56,839 nt of DNA, taken from contig NZ_JOEQ01000056.1 of NCBI RefSeq assembly GCF_000721075.1, forward strand, positions 1 through 56,839. The letters run 5' to 3'. Position numbers and translations under genes: made by a program. Below the pieces are notes generated by a model, which saw only the letters and a list, made by a program, of their open reading frames with translations, had not been told where the DNA came from and did not search any database. Numbering within the stretch: the stretch's first letter is position 1; every line of letters begins with the position of its first letter. This document shows, in pieces, positions 17,838-27,604 of the stretch. Source of the DNA: Streptosporangium amethystogenes (GTDB taxonomy: Bacteria > Actinomycetota > Actinomycetes > Streptosporangiales > Streptosporangiaceae).

Positions 17838-19046
17838 TCAGGTCACGGTGATGGTGAGGGGGCCGGTGATGGCCGTGTAGCTGTCGTTGTACAGGTACCA
17901 GACGGTGTAGCGGCCCGGGGCGGGCACGCTGCCGGTGTCCAAGGTGACGCTGCCGGCGGCGTTGGGCGCGTACGCCCAGTGGAAGGAGTTCTTCGTCCCT
18001 ACGGTGGCGCCGCCGTCGTCGGGGTAGAGGCCGACCCAGTTCTTGCCGCTGACGTTGCCGGGCACGGTGGAGTAGCGCACCTTGAGGGGCGTGCCCTTGA
18101 CCACCGTGGGCGTGGCGGTGGTGAGGGGAACCCCGGGGCCGAAGGTGACGCTGCACGGATTGGCGCCGACGGTGACCGTGCCGGTCACCGTGTTGCTGGT
18201 CGTGTCGACGACCGAGAGCGTATGGGTGGAGAAGTCGGGGGCGTAGACGAACGTGCCGTTTGGAGCGACCGCGAGTGCGGTGACGTCGAAGATGGGGACG
18301 GTGGCCACGACCTTGTTGCCGATGGAGTCGATCAACGATACCGGGCCGTCTTCGCACCCGACGTAGACGCCCGATCCGTTGGGGTTGACCGCCACACAGG
18401 TGGGGGGCGTGCCCACGCCGATGGAGTGGGTGATCGCGTTGGTGGCGGTGTTGATGACGAACACGCTCCGGGCTTCGTTACCGGCCACGTACACCCGGGT
18501 GCCGTCGGGGTGTGCCGCCAGGCCTTGGCAGCCACCGTTGGTGGGCACAGTGGTGATGAGCTTGTTGGTCGTCGTGTCGATCACCGCGACGCTGCGTTCG
18601 CTCCACTGGGAGACGTAGAGGCGGCTGCCGTTGGGGGTGACAGCCATGTTCTCGTAGCCGACCACGAGGATCTTGGTGCTGACGGTGTTGGTCGCGGTGT
18701 CGATCACCGTGACGGATCCCGTGCCTTGGCCGGTGACGTACACCTTCTTCCCGTCGGGGGAGACGGCAAGCGTGGTGCCGGCCGCTGCGAGCGCGACGGT
18801 GGCGGTGACGGTATTGGTCGCCGTGTCGATCACCGACACGGAGCGGCTGTCGGGGTTGGCGGCGTAGGCGCGGGTCCCGTCGGGGCTGACCGCGACGTCC
18901 GATGGGCTGGCCCAGCCACTGGTGGCGACCTGGACGGTCGCAGTGGTGGCGCCCTTCACGGTGTCGATCACCGACACCGTGCGGTTGCCGCGGTTGGCGG
19001 TGTAGGCCAGACCCGTGTTGGCCGATACCACTGTTGGAAACGCCAT
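17838..19046 (-). CDS. YVTN-type beta-propeller repeat protein
   Basis: The 402-residue protein consists of six to seven repeats of the form V-S-V-I-D-T-A-T-N-x-V-x-x-T followed by VSPDG-x-x-(V/A)-Y-V (for example SVSVIDTATNTVTATVAL, AVSPDGKKVYVTGQGTG). These are YVTN/NHL-like propeller blades. A C-terminal beta domain of about 90 residues (KVRYSTVPGNVSGKNWVGLY and following) resembles an Ig-like or phosphoesterase-associated module. No signal peptide is visible at MAFPTVVSANTGLAYTANRG, which is unusual for this surface-type family; the original export signal may be lost or the protein may stay inside. No enzymatic residues recognised. Confidence 0.85.
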   Translation of the reverse strand: MAFPTVVSANTGLAYTANRGNRTVSVIDTVKGATTATVQVATSGWASPSDVAVSPDGTRAYAANPDSRSVSVIDTATNTVTATVALAAAGTTLAVSPDGKKVYVTGQGTGSVTVIDTATNTVSTKILVVGYENMAVTPNGSRLYVSQWSERSVAVIDTTTNKLITTVPTNGGCQGLAAHPDGTRVYVAGNEARSVFVINTATNAITHSIGVGTPPTCVAVNPNGSGVYVGCEDGPVSLIDSIGNKVVATVPIFDVTALAVAPNGTFVYAPDFSTHTLSVVDTTSNTVTGTVTVGANPCSVTFGPGVPLTTATPTVVKGTPLKVRYSTVPGNVSGKNWVGLYPDDGGATVGTKNSFHWAYAPNAAGSVTLDTGSVPAPGRYTVWYLYNDSYTAITGPLTITVT

Positions 19047-19233
19047 TGACTTCGCCTTTCTCTACGCGCCCGTGCAGCCCGGAACGGCATAGCGAATCCG
19101 GGTCTACGTACAGAGCTACAACCAAGGCAAACCATGACCGGCCATCGCAAACCGCTCCCAATATGCGACAGTCGGCCAAAGCATACGTTGGCGAACGGGA
19201 ACGATCCACTGCGCTTTTGTGGCGAAATATCGG

Positions 19234-19806
19234 CTACTCAAGTCCCACGGCCGGCTCTTCGTCTGGGAGTCGGAGGTCGTCGCCTGGCTGGAGCAGGAAC
19301 AGGCGCACGACGCGGCCGGGCCGGAAGTAGTTCTGGTAGACGTGCGACAACCGGGAGCGCTCCAGGGCCTCGAAGCCCTTCTTGACGATCGGCCGGTACC
19401 CGACGTTGAGCGAGTGGGCCGTCAGGCAGGCGGCGATGGAGACCGGCAGGTCCTTCAGCCGTGACCGGCCGCCCGACACCGCGGTGAACGCCTTGGCGAG
19501 CTCGGGCACCCACGACATGACCTCAAGGATCGCCTCGGGCAGCTCCACGCGCGGCAGCATCGCCGTGGTACGGGTCCGCAGGTCCACCAGGGACGGCGGC
19601 TCTTCGATAGCCTTCACCCCGGTCAGGTGGATCTTCCCCTCCCCGTCGACCCGGACGTCGGGGTTGACGGCCAGGCGTCCGCCGACCTCCCGCAGGGCGG
19701 CGTCCAGGGTGCGGGAGTGCTCGGCCGGCAGCGCGTCAGGATTCGCGGGGAGGCTGAGCGCGGTGAGCGCGTCGGGCCGGATGGACTTCCACTGGGTGCC
19801 TTCCAG
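19234..19806 (-). pseudogene. Tn3-family transposase, central fragment
   Basis: Reading leftward from about 19806 the frame is open: GTQWKSIRPDALTALSLPAN, RTLDAALREVGGRLAVNPDV, LRTRTTAMLPRVELPEAILE and SLNVGYRPIVKKGFEALERS. This is the middle part of a Tn3-family transposase, before the catalytic core. Both ends are missing. It lies opposite to and 120 bp from another Tn3 fragment, so at least two insertions contributed. Confidence 0.8.
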
Positions 19807-19951
19807 GGGTCCGAGGACCCTACTCGCCGGTAGTAACGCTAAGGATCGAACCGCTGGCCGGGGGGTTGAATGGTGCCGGACTGGGGTTGGTTGATCTTGG
19901 TTTGGGTGTACTGATCAGTAGTGGCTTACCGCACCCGTACGGTCACGAATT

Positions 19952-20535
19952 GTGGCCTTTGAGTATCTGTCGGAAGAGCAGACCCGCCGGTACGGGGCGT
20001 TCGTGGCGGATCCCACGCCGGAGGAGCTGGAGCGGTTCTTCTTCCTGGACGAGGCCGCGCTGGAGATCGCATGGACGAAGCGCCGACGCCACAACCGCCT
20101 CGGCTGGGCGGTGCAGTGGGGGACGGTCCGTTGCACCTGCTGCAGGTCATCCACGTGGAGGCCTACCGGCGCATGATCGGCACCCAGCTGAACATCGGAG
20201 AGTCCCGCCACACCCTGGCCCGCCGCGTCTTCTTCGGCAACCTCGGCCACCTGGTACGCGGCTACGAGCGTGGCATGGAAGACCAGCTCGGCGCGCTGGG
20301 CCTCGGCTTGAACGCGATCATCTGGTGGAACAGCCTCTACATCGACGCCGCCGTCAACCGGCTGGAAGCTGGCGGGCTCGGCGTCGGCCCGGCGATCCGC
20401 GCCGGGCTGTCACCGCTGCTGTTCGAGCACATCAACTTCCACGCTTCCTACCCCATCCACCGGCCCAACCTGCAAGGACGGCTGCGCGACCTGCGGGGCC
20501 CGAACGCCGCCGAGACCGAGCCGATGGATGAGTAG
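19952..20535 (+). pseudogene. Tn3-family transposase with large internal deletion
   Basis: GTG 19952 begins AFEYLSEEQTRRYGAFVADP and FFFLDEAALEIAWTKRRRHN, the transposase N-terminus. At about 20140 the sequence changes frame and joins directly to the C-terminus: GESRHTLARRVFFGNLGHLV, LGLGLNAIIWWNSLYIDAAV and LSPLLFEHINFHASY to a stop at 20535. About 800 residues including most catalytic sequence are absent. The ends match a single type of Tn3 element, suggesting deletion within one copy. Confidence 0.85.
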
Positions 20536-21052
20536 AGCTACGGGGAGCGACCCCGCCGACACCTCCAACGGCACCGAGACTGCCATAGCCGACCCCGACT
20601 ACACCGTGCCGACCCGGCCGGACGGCTGGCCCGACCTGCTCGGGCGTCGGCCGCTATCCAGTACCGAGCGTGCCCGGCTGCGCGCTGCCCTGCAGGACGC
20701 GGCCCCGCCTGCCCGCACCGGCTCGGACGCCTGCCATCTCACCATCGGCGGTCTGGACGGCATCACCGACCCGGGCAAGGCGATTCGGCTGCGAGGCTGC
20801 ATCCACGCCGCCGCCCGCAGCGCCGCCGAACGACGCCGAACCACCTTCGAGGCCACCGACTCCACCATCACCATCGGCATCCACGGGCCGGACGCCGCCG
20901 AGCGCATCAACCGGCTCCAGGCCATGATCGGCCACCTCGCGACCAAACACGGCTGGACGTTCCACGCCAACCCACCCCATCCCGCCTCCGCGCAAGCCGA
21001 GGCGAAGCAGCCCCCGCCAGCAGCCCTTACGGGGCCGGACGGGGGCGCATGA
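20528..21052 (+). CDS. hypothetical protein overlapping the Tn3 3' end
   Basis: ATG 20528 overlaps the preceding frame by eight bases and gives 174 residues. The middle part, DACHLTIGGLDGITDPGKAI and ITIGIHGPDAAERINRLQAM, looks like a compact alpha/beta domain; the ends are Pro/Ala-rich. No family recognised. Tn3-type elements often carry a passenger read directly after the transposase, so it may have travelled with that element. Confidence 0.5.
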   Translation: MSRATGSDPADTSNGTETAIADPDYTVPTRPDGWPDLLGRRPLSSTERARLRAALQDAAPPARTGSDACHLTIGGLDGITDPGKAIRLRGCIHAAARSAAERRRTTFEATDSTITIGIHGPDAAERINRLQAMIGHLATKHGWTFHANPPHPASAQAEAKQPPPAALTGPDGGA

Positions 21053-21141
21053 AGGCAACGGGATCGGCCTCGCCGAGGCAGGCACCGTGGAGCGCGTGGC
21101 CTGCGTAAATGCGACGGGGGCGCGGTCACAGTGGGCGTCGG

Positions 21142-21549
21142 TCAGGCTTGGGCTGGTGGGGTGGCTCCAGGAGTGTGGGCGGGCTCGAAGAGTTCGACGA
21201 GGTTGCCGGCGGGGTCGGTGAGCAGGATCTGGCGGCCGCCGGGGCCGGCGACTACGTCGCTGCGGAAGGACAGGCCGGCGTTGCGGAGCCGGTCGATCTG
21301 CTCGTCGAGGTCGTCGACGAGCAGGTGGATACGGTTGCGTCCGGCAGGGGTGCCTTCGGGGGTGGCGCGGGAGCCGGAGCTGGCGGGGCCGGACAGCAGC
21401 AGCCGCAGCGGTCCGCGGACCACGTCGGCGAAGGCGGGCGCGGCGTCCAGGTGCTGGGTGAAGCCGAGGTGGGTGGTGTAGAAGCTGACGGCCGCGCTCA
21501 CGTCGTCGACGAGGTAGCGGACGGCGGCGAACTGGTCGGGTGTGGTCAT
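21142..21549 (-). CDS. VOC (glyoxalase/bleomycin-resistance fold) protein
   Basis: ATG 21549 overlaps the stop of the ArsR-ArsC fusion gene by four bases (ATGA), so the two are translated together. The 135-residue protein has the paired beta-alpha-beta-beta-beta units of the VOC fold: VRYLVDDVSAAVSFYTTHLG at the start and RIHLLVDDLDEQIDRLRNAG in the second half, then LLTDPAGNLVELFEP. It contains no cysteine, so the cysteine-using C-As lyase ArsI is unlikely. The metal-oxyanion context suggests a stress or resistance role, perhaps binding or detoxifying a small electrophile. Confidence 0.85.
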   Translation of the reverse strand: MTTPDQFAAVRYLVDDVSAAVSFYTTHLGFTQHLDAAPAFADVVRGPLRLLLSGPASSGSRATPEGTPAGRNRIHLLVDDLDEQIDRLRNAGLSFRSDVVAGPGGRQILLTDPAGNLVELFEPAHTPGATPPAQA

Positions 21550-22331
21550 GGCTGGGCCTTTCGCGATGTGAGGACAGGCAGCAGGTAGCGGACGCGGGTG
21601 TCGATCTCCGCGACGGTGCGGGCGAAGGCGGGGTATCCGGCCTGCTCGGCGGGGCCGGGCGTGGCGGGGTCGGAGATGCTCCAGTGGATGCGCCGGGCGT
21701 GGCCGCCAAAGTGGTCGCCGAAGTCGGGACAGACCTCGCGGACTTTGTCGCACAGGCTGATGACGTGGTCGAAGTGACGGCCGGTCAGGGTGTCCAGGTG
21801 GCGTGGCCGTTGGTCCTGCAGGTCGATGCCGTGGCCCTCGCGCAGCGCGCGGACGGCGTCGGGGTGCAGGTGCGGCCGGGGGTGGCTGCCCGCGCTGGTG
21901 ACCTCGACGTGGCCGCCGCCATGGTGGCGCAGCAGGGCTTCGGCGATCGGTGAGCGGGCGCTGTTGCCGGTGCAGGTGAACAAGACGGCGGGCGGGCGCG
22001 CGGACGGCTCGGGCAGCTGAGGCAGGTCCTGCGTGAGGCGGAGCGCGGGGTGCAGCGCGAGGCCGGTGGCGGCCAGCGCCTGGGCGCAGCGCTCCAGATC
22101 CAGGTGGTAGTAGCTGTCGCGGGCATCAGCGCTGCTGCGCCGCGTCGTGACCAGGCCGCCGTCGCGCAGCAGTCGCAGGTGGTAGGAGATGAGGTTTTGC
22201 GGGTGATCCACCAGGTGCACCAGTTCGCGTACCCGGTAGTCGCTGGTGGCCAGCTCGGTCAGCAGCCGCCAGCGCAGTGGGTGGCCGGCCAGCCGGGCGA
22301 AGGCCGGGGCGGGTTGAGCCGGGGTCACCAT
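21546..22331 (-). CDS. ArsR-type HTH fused to arsenate-reductase-like phosphatase
   Basis: The product is 261 residues from ATG 22331; an ATG at 22346 lies inside the operator palindrome and is less likely. Residues 10-90 form an ArsR-type winged helix (AGHPLRWRLLTELATSDYRV, LISYHLRLLRDGGLV). Residues 115-255 form a low-molecular-weight phosphatase/arsenate reductase domain with the P-loop Cys120-TGNSA-Arg126 and the catalytic-acid region WSISDPA. The second cysteine of thioredoxin-type ArsC (CTGNSCRS) is alanine here, so the reduction chemistry may differ. Such single-protein regulator-enzymes are known in actinobacteria. It sits divergent to chrA across a perfect 9-4-9 operator and is co-translated with the VOC gene. 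Confidence 0.88.
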   Translation of the reverse strand: MVTPAQPAPAFARLAGHPLRWRLLTELATSDYRVRELVHLVDHPQNLISYHLRLLRDGGLVTTRRSSADARDSYYHLDLERCAQALAATGLALHPALRLTQDLPQLPEPSARPPAVLFTCTGNSARSPIAEALLRHHGGGHVEVTSAGSHPRPHLHPDAVRALREGHGIDLQDQRPRHLDTLTGRHFDHVISLCDKVREVCPDFGDHFGGHARRIHWSISDPATPGPAEQAGYPAFARTVAEIDTRVRYLLPVLTSRKAQP

Positions 22332-22341
22332 GACGTGATAA

Positions 22342-22363
22342 TACATCAAACAGATTTGATGTA
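22342..22363. promoter_or_regulatory. palindromic ArsR-type operator
   Basis: TACATCAAA at 22342-22350 and TTTGATGTA at 22355-22363 are perfect inverted repeats with a 4-base spacer. The ATCAAA...TTTGAT core resembles operators of the ArsR/SmtB family. It lies between the divergent fusion gene and chrA, so one bound repressor could shut off both directions. Confidence 0.8.
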
Positions 22364-22463
22364 CTCGACCGCGGTGGACCGGTCCGGCCTGCTTACGGGC
22401 TGACGGCTGGGCCCCTGACGCGGGGTCTTCGACCTGGTGATCAGCACGACCAAAAGGGAAAGA

Positions 22464-23669
<1,206 letters not shown>

Positions 23670-23681
23670 AGGGATTCCCCG

Positions 23682-24113
23682 ATGACTAACACCACCCCTG
23701 CCTGCCCCTACTGCCGACTTGGCGCTGCTGACGGCGAACCGCCAGGTGGGTGGGTCTACCGCGACACCCTCTGGCTCGTTCACCACGGCCCGGTCGAGAC
23801 CTCCCGGCCGGGCACCATGAAGATCGTCTCCACGCGGCACTACACCGACTTCGCCGAGATGACGCCCGAGGAGGCGGCCTCCTTCGGCGCCCTGCTCCAC
23901 ACCCTCGACACCGCCATGCGCGCCGGCACCGACGCCGAGCGCGTCCACCTGGTCTCCACCCGCGACCGCGTCCAGCACTTTCACGCCTGGCTCTACCCCC
24001 GCCCCGCCTTCCACCCCCTGCGCGGGACGGACTTCCTCAACGCGCCCCAGCACAGCCAAGCTGCCGACGCCGACCTGGCCGCCGAGGCAGTACGCCAGCA
24101 CCTGTCTGGCTAG
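23682..24113 (+). CDS. HIT-like protein
   Basis: GAAGGGA precedes ATG 23682. The 143-residue product opens with a possible metal-binding CPYCRLG, then VSTRHYTDFAEMTPEEAASF, and ends with HFHAWLYPRP, a histidine-triad-like H-x-H-x-W motif. HIT proteins act on nucleotidyl compounds, but the last triad histidine is replaced, so catalytic activity is uncertain. It is closely spaced behind chrA and probably shares its promoter. Confidence 0.8.
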   Translation: MTNTTPACPYCRLGAADGEPPGGWVYRDTLWLVHHGPVETSRPGTMKIVSTRHYTDFAEMTPEEAASFGALLHTLDTAMRAGTDAERVHLVSTRDRVQHFHAWLYPRPAFHPLRGTDFLNAPQHSQAADADLAAEAVRQHLSG

Positions 24114-24157
24114 CGCGGGTTTCGCCGGTAGCTTCGGGGGCAGCGTCGGCGGCGGGG

Positions 24158-24427
24158 TCAGGTGGTGCGGCAGGCCCGGGCCGTGGCCAGCCCGACCAGA
24201 ACCAGGGCGATCAGCCCGACCACCAGGTCAACGTAGCCTCCGACTATTCCGTAGCCGGTGCCGGGACCACCCTCGGCGGCGGTCACAATCACGCCGCCGA
24301 TGACCATGCTGGCCAGCCCCGCCACCAGTGCCATGACGGCTCCCATTGTCCAGGGGCCGTTACCGAACCGGCCGGTGGAGCGGGCCAGGGCGGCCGGGGC
24401 ATCCTCGGCATGCGCAAGCGCTGTCAC
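24158..24427 (-). CDS. small membrane protein (DUF6223-like)
   Basis: The 89-residue protein has two hydrophobic segments (WTMGAVMALVAGLASMVIGG and YVDLVVGLIALVLVGLATA) separated by a Gly-rich EGGPGTGYGIVGG. The WTMGAV...GTGxG pattern recalls DUF6223 proteins of Streptomyces, which are longer with one more unit. The N-terminus may therefore have been lost when the sensor-kinase remnant next door was joined. Function unknown. Confidence 0.6.
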   Translation of the reverse strand: MTALAHAEDAPAALARSTGRFGNGPWTMGAVMALVAGLASMVIGGVIVTAAEGGPGTGYGIVGGYVDLVVGLIALVLVGLATARACRTT

Positions 24428-24461
24428 TTGCTGGGCGGAGAACTCGACGCCGCGCCGCTTC

Positions 24462-24740
24462 CATGCGGCGGGTTCGAGGTCAACGCCAGGCTGCCTCTCC
24501 TCCCGAACGGGTCACGCGCATGAGCGCGGCGATGGCCTCCCCATCGGCCCACGCTCCGATCACCGTGGTGCTCGCCGACGACGAAGGCCTCGTGCGGTCC
24601 GGGTTCAAAGTGCTGCTCGACCTTGAAGACGACATCACGGTGGTGGGCGAAGCCACCACCGGCGCCGAAGCAGCCGAACAGGCCCGCGCGCTGCGCCCCG
24701 ACATCGTCGTCATGGATATCCGCATGCCGAAACCGGGGAG
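24462..24740 (+). pseudogene. two-component system remnant: kinase C-terminus and regulator N-terminus
   Basis: Up to 24523 one frame ends GGFEVNARLPLLPNGSRA, the last strand of a histidine-kinase ATPase domain. Overlapping it, ATG 24520 starts a NarL-type receiver: [20 protein letters not shown] and [13 protein letters not shown] with the phospho-acceptor aspartate. The receiver stops at about 24740, where a Tn3 C-terminal fragment begins. Both genes were cut down by recombination, leaving only their junction. Confidence 0.8.
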
Positions 24741-24755
24741 GGTCGAAGCACCCGA

Positions 24756-25076
24756 CGTACCGGGCGATCGAAGAACTTGGGCGGGCGGTGAGGACCTCGT
24801 TCGTCTGCGACTACCTGGCCGACATCGAGATGCGCCAAGAGATCCACGAGGGGTTGCAGGTGGTGGAGAACTGGAACTCCGCGAACAAGGACCTCTTCTA
24901 CGGCAAGGACGGCGACCTGGTCGGTGTGGACAAGGAGTCCCAGGAGGTCAGCATGCTCGCGCTGCACCTGCTCCAGTCCGCGCTGGTGCACGTCAACACG
25001 CTGCTGATGCAGGAGGTCCTGGCCGATCCGAAGTGGGCGGACAAGCTCACCGACGCGGACCGGCGGGCGCTGTCTC
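24756..25076 (+). pseudogene. Tn3-family transposase, C-terminal fragment
   Basis: The + frame reads [60 protein letters not shown] and [18 protein letters not shown]. This is the C-terminal catalytic end of a Tn3-family transposase, including the conserved glutamate region near VVENWNSAN. It is cut at both ends and fused to the response-regulator remnant. This type differs from the Tn3 fragments at 17221 and 35270. Confidence 0.85.
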
Positions 25077-25286
25077 CGCCGCCAGTGATGAAGAAGGACT
25101 GGTCGGAGGTAAAGAACTCGGCAACGTGGGGGTGGCCAGACGGCTCAGGGGCACAGAGTCGATCAAGATCTTCTTGTACGGATCGGTGTTGGCAACGCCG
25201 GTGAAGATGCGCGGCCCGTCGTGCGGCGGGGCTGGTCTGTACCGCCGCACGGGGCGATCACCTGCCGGAGGAGGAGCAGGTTGTGG

Positions 25287-26023
25287 TCAGATGATGCCGC
25301 CGTTGGCGCGGAGGATCTGGCCGTTGACCCAGTGACCGGCCGGGGAGGTGAGGAAGGCTGTGACCTCGGCGATGCCAGGCGCTCCAGCGGGGGCTGGGCG
25401 GCCAGCTTGGCGATGGTCGCCTCGTCCTTTCCATCCAGGAAGAGGGCGGTGGCGGTGGGGCCGGGGGCGACGGTGTTGACGGTGACGTCCCGGCCGCGCA
25501 TCTCGCGGGCGAGGATCATCGTCATCGCTTCCACAGCACCCTTGCTGGCGACGTAGGGGGCATAGGCGGGGAAGGCCAGGCCGATCGCGGAGGTGGAGAA
25601 CAGGACGATCGCGCCTCCTGCCCGCACGCGGCGGGCGGCCTGCTGAGCGACGACGAAGGTGCCGCGGATGTTGGTGCGGAAGAGGGCGTCCAGCGCGTCG
25701 AGGTCCACGTCGGCGATCGGGGCCTGGTACATCCGGCCGGCGGCGTTGATGACGGCGTCGATACCGCCGTACGTGGCTTCCGCGGTGTCGAAGAGTGCGG
25801 CGACGGCCTTTTCGTCGGCCACGTCGGCCTGCACGGCGATCGCCTGCCCGCCGGCGGCGATGGCCTCGGCGACGGCGGACTCGGCCTGCTCGCGGTTGCC
25901 GGCGTAGTTGACCACGACCGCGTGGCCTTCGGAGGCCAGGCGCAGGACGGTCTGGCGGCCGATGCCGCGCGAGCCGCCGGTTACGATCGCGACGCGCTGT
26001 TCCTGGGGCGTGGGGGTGCTCAT
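25287..26023 (-). pseudogene. SDR-family oxidoreductase with a C-terminal frameshift
   Basis: ATG 26023 follows AAAAAGGAA. The frame covers most of an SDR enzyme: VAIVTGGSRGIGRQTVLRLA (NAD(P)-binding GxxxGxG), VINAAGRMY, the catalytic Ser and YVASK, and VNTVAPGPTATALFLDGKDE. At about 25378 the reading leaves homology after PPLERL. The expected tail (IAEVTAFLTSPAGHWVNGQI, RANGGII) continues in another frame to 25287. A short deletion shifts the frame; a sequencing error is the alternative. Only the last ~35 residues would be wrong, so partial function is conceivable. Confidence 0.8.
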
Positions 26024-26086
26024 CAGGGATTCCTTTTTCATCGGTGGGGTTGCCGGTCTCCGAGGACGGAGAGCAGCTGGAGTTTG

Positions 26087-26179
26087 TAAGAAGAACTTCT
26101 CCAGATCCGACAGCGACGGCAGCTCCTCGAACGCCGTATACGCCCTGACCTGGTCATCGGACAAAAACCCCACAGGCAT
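26087..26179 (-). pseudogene. Tn3-family transposase, N-terminal scrap
   Basis: ATG 26179 starts MPVGFLSDDQVRAYTAFEEL and continues PSLSDLEKFFLQT, about 31 residues of the DUF4158 N-terminus. It then runs in frame into the SDR upstream region. The join is a deletion scar. This is another Tn3 N-terminus, distinct from the one at 17221. Confidence 0.75.
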
Positions 26180-26298
26180 GAGCGACGACGATAGACACGC
26201 TACTTAGCCCCCAGTAACCACCAGACAGACGCCAGATGGCCGATTCCTTACCAGAAATGATCAAGCCGGGATCGCTTCCCGGAAGGGCAAGATCATTC

Positions 26299-27067
26299 TC
26301 AGCGCCAACGGCTGTTCCTGGGTTCCTCAACCCCGAACTCGTCGTCGTCAAGCTGGCGGCGCAGCTGCTCGCGCTCCTCATCGGTGATACCGGTCAGCCA
26401 TTCCCAACGGGTGACCCGGCGCACCTTTCCGCGGGCCAGGTCGTGGGCCAGCACGATGCGTGAGGCCCGCCCCATCTCCTGCTCGGCGACGACGTAGGGG
26501 TTGCCCGCCTCCCACGGCACGTCGGCCCAGGAGGCGTTCTCGGCGATGTCGACGGCGGCGCGGTAGGCCGGCCCCGTGCTCGCGGGGACGTGTGCCCATC
26601 GGCTCCCAGCACGAGGCGCAGCGTACGAATGCCACCTCCTGGGCCATCGCCGGGTCGGTGTCGGCCACGGCCGCCTGCACGTCCGCGGCGGGGTCGGCGG
26701 TGTTGACCAGCGCGATGACGACCGGTCCGGTGAAGACCACATGCATGAACGACGATCTGCACCCCGGGCAGACCGCGCCGCGCGTCCCGGCCGGCCTGCG
26801 CTCGCCGAGCGTGGTCTCCTCGGCCCGGCGCCGCAGCTCGGCCTCCTGCGCGGCCAAGTGGGCCTGCCAGACCTCGACCGCCTCGATGGGCAGCAGCGCC
26901 GCGGCGTTGCGCTGCGGGCCGCGCCGGCGCAACACCACCGGCTCGCCCGCCCCGGCCCGCTCGACGAGCTCGGCCAGCCGCACCCTGGCCTCTCGGATCC
27001 CGATCTCCTCGACCTCGCCCGGCGGGTCGGGCTCCTTGCTGATGTCCGCCTTGTGCACGCCTGGCAT
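26299..27067 (-). pseudogene. Phd/YefM-antitoxin-like N-terminus on a larger protein, frameshifted
   Basis: From ATG 27067 (MPGVHKADISKEPDPPGEVE) the N-terminal part reads IGIREARVRLAELVERAGAG, EPVVLRRRGPQRNAAALLPI, a Phd/YefM antitoxin-like DNA-binding fold. A middle part follows with FVRCASCWEPMG. At about 26590 the frame changes; the expected continuation (AVDIAENASWADVPWEAGNP, ARGKVRRVTRWEWLTGITDE) is in another frame and ends at 26299. The last 12 codons fall in the 36-bp sequence also found at 16491-16526. No toxin gene is visible beside it. Confidence 0.65.
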
Positions 27068-27604
27068 TGTGTCGGCCCCGCCCCGGCCCGCGCGACCGAG
27101 CATGGGGCCGGGGCGAAGACGGAACGCGTTTGTGTACACAACGGGGCGACCGATCAAGATCATTGGAGCTAAGGGGCAGGCGCCGTGCAGGGTCAGGGCT
27201 TCCTCCTCCCGAACGTGTCCTCAGCCGCCAACTAGCGACGCGGTCCTGTTCTCGGAAGTGCCGAGCTGAGGTTTCGCCTCTCAGTCGTGCACGTTCTCGG
27301 AAGTTGTGGCTGTCTCCGCTTCCGAGAACGCGATCTTCTCGGAAGTCCGATGACCTGCGCGGACCGGCCCACTTTGGGGCTGGGGCCGCGTTAGGGAGAA
27401 GAACGCCATCATGGCAGGTCGGGCGGCGAATCGCCTGGTCAGTGGCCCGGCGGTACGTCCCCCGCGTATTCCGGCCGTACCCGTACGTGGCTAACACCAT
27501 GTCCGATTTCCGCCAGAGCCCACGAGAAAGTTTGGGACAGGCTGTCCGTGGGCCGGCACACGACGTGCCCTACGGCCTGGACACCTCTGTCGAGATGAGA
27601 ATGC
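27068..27604. repeat. res-like resolution site with repeated TTCTCGGAAG half-sites
   Basis: TTCTCGGAAG occurs at 27249-27258, 27294-27303 and 27336-27345, and its inverse CTTCCGAGAA at 27319-27328. The inverted pair 27319-27345 is a dyad with a 7-base spacer. This layout fits a Tn3-type res site bound by a serine resolvase. A partial Tn3-end-like ACTTTGGGGCTGG follows at about 27372. No resolvase gene remains here. From about 27400 to the decarboxylase start I see nothing else. Confidence 0.65.

Noticed and set aside
21142..21549. VOC protein as the C-As lyase ArsI
   Set aside because: ArsI uses a cysteine pair; this protein contains no cysteine at all.
26299..27067. Phd/YefM-like gene as half of a toxin-antitoxin pair
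   Set aside because: No toxin gene lies on either side, and the protein is much longer than classical antitoxins and is frameshifted.
27366..27404. ACTTTGGGGCTGG near 27372 as a seventh 39-bp Tn3-type end
   Set aside because: The outer half lacks CTCGGGTC at the expected position, so only part matches; not counted.
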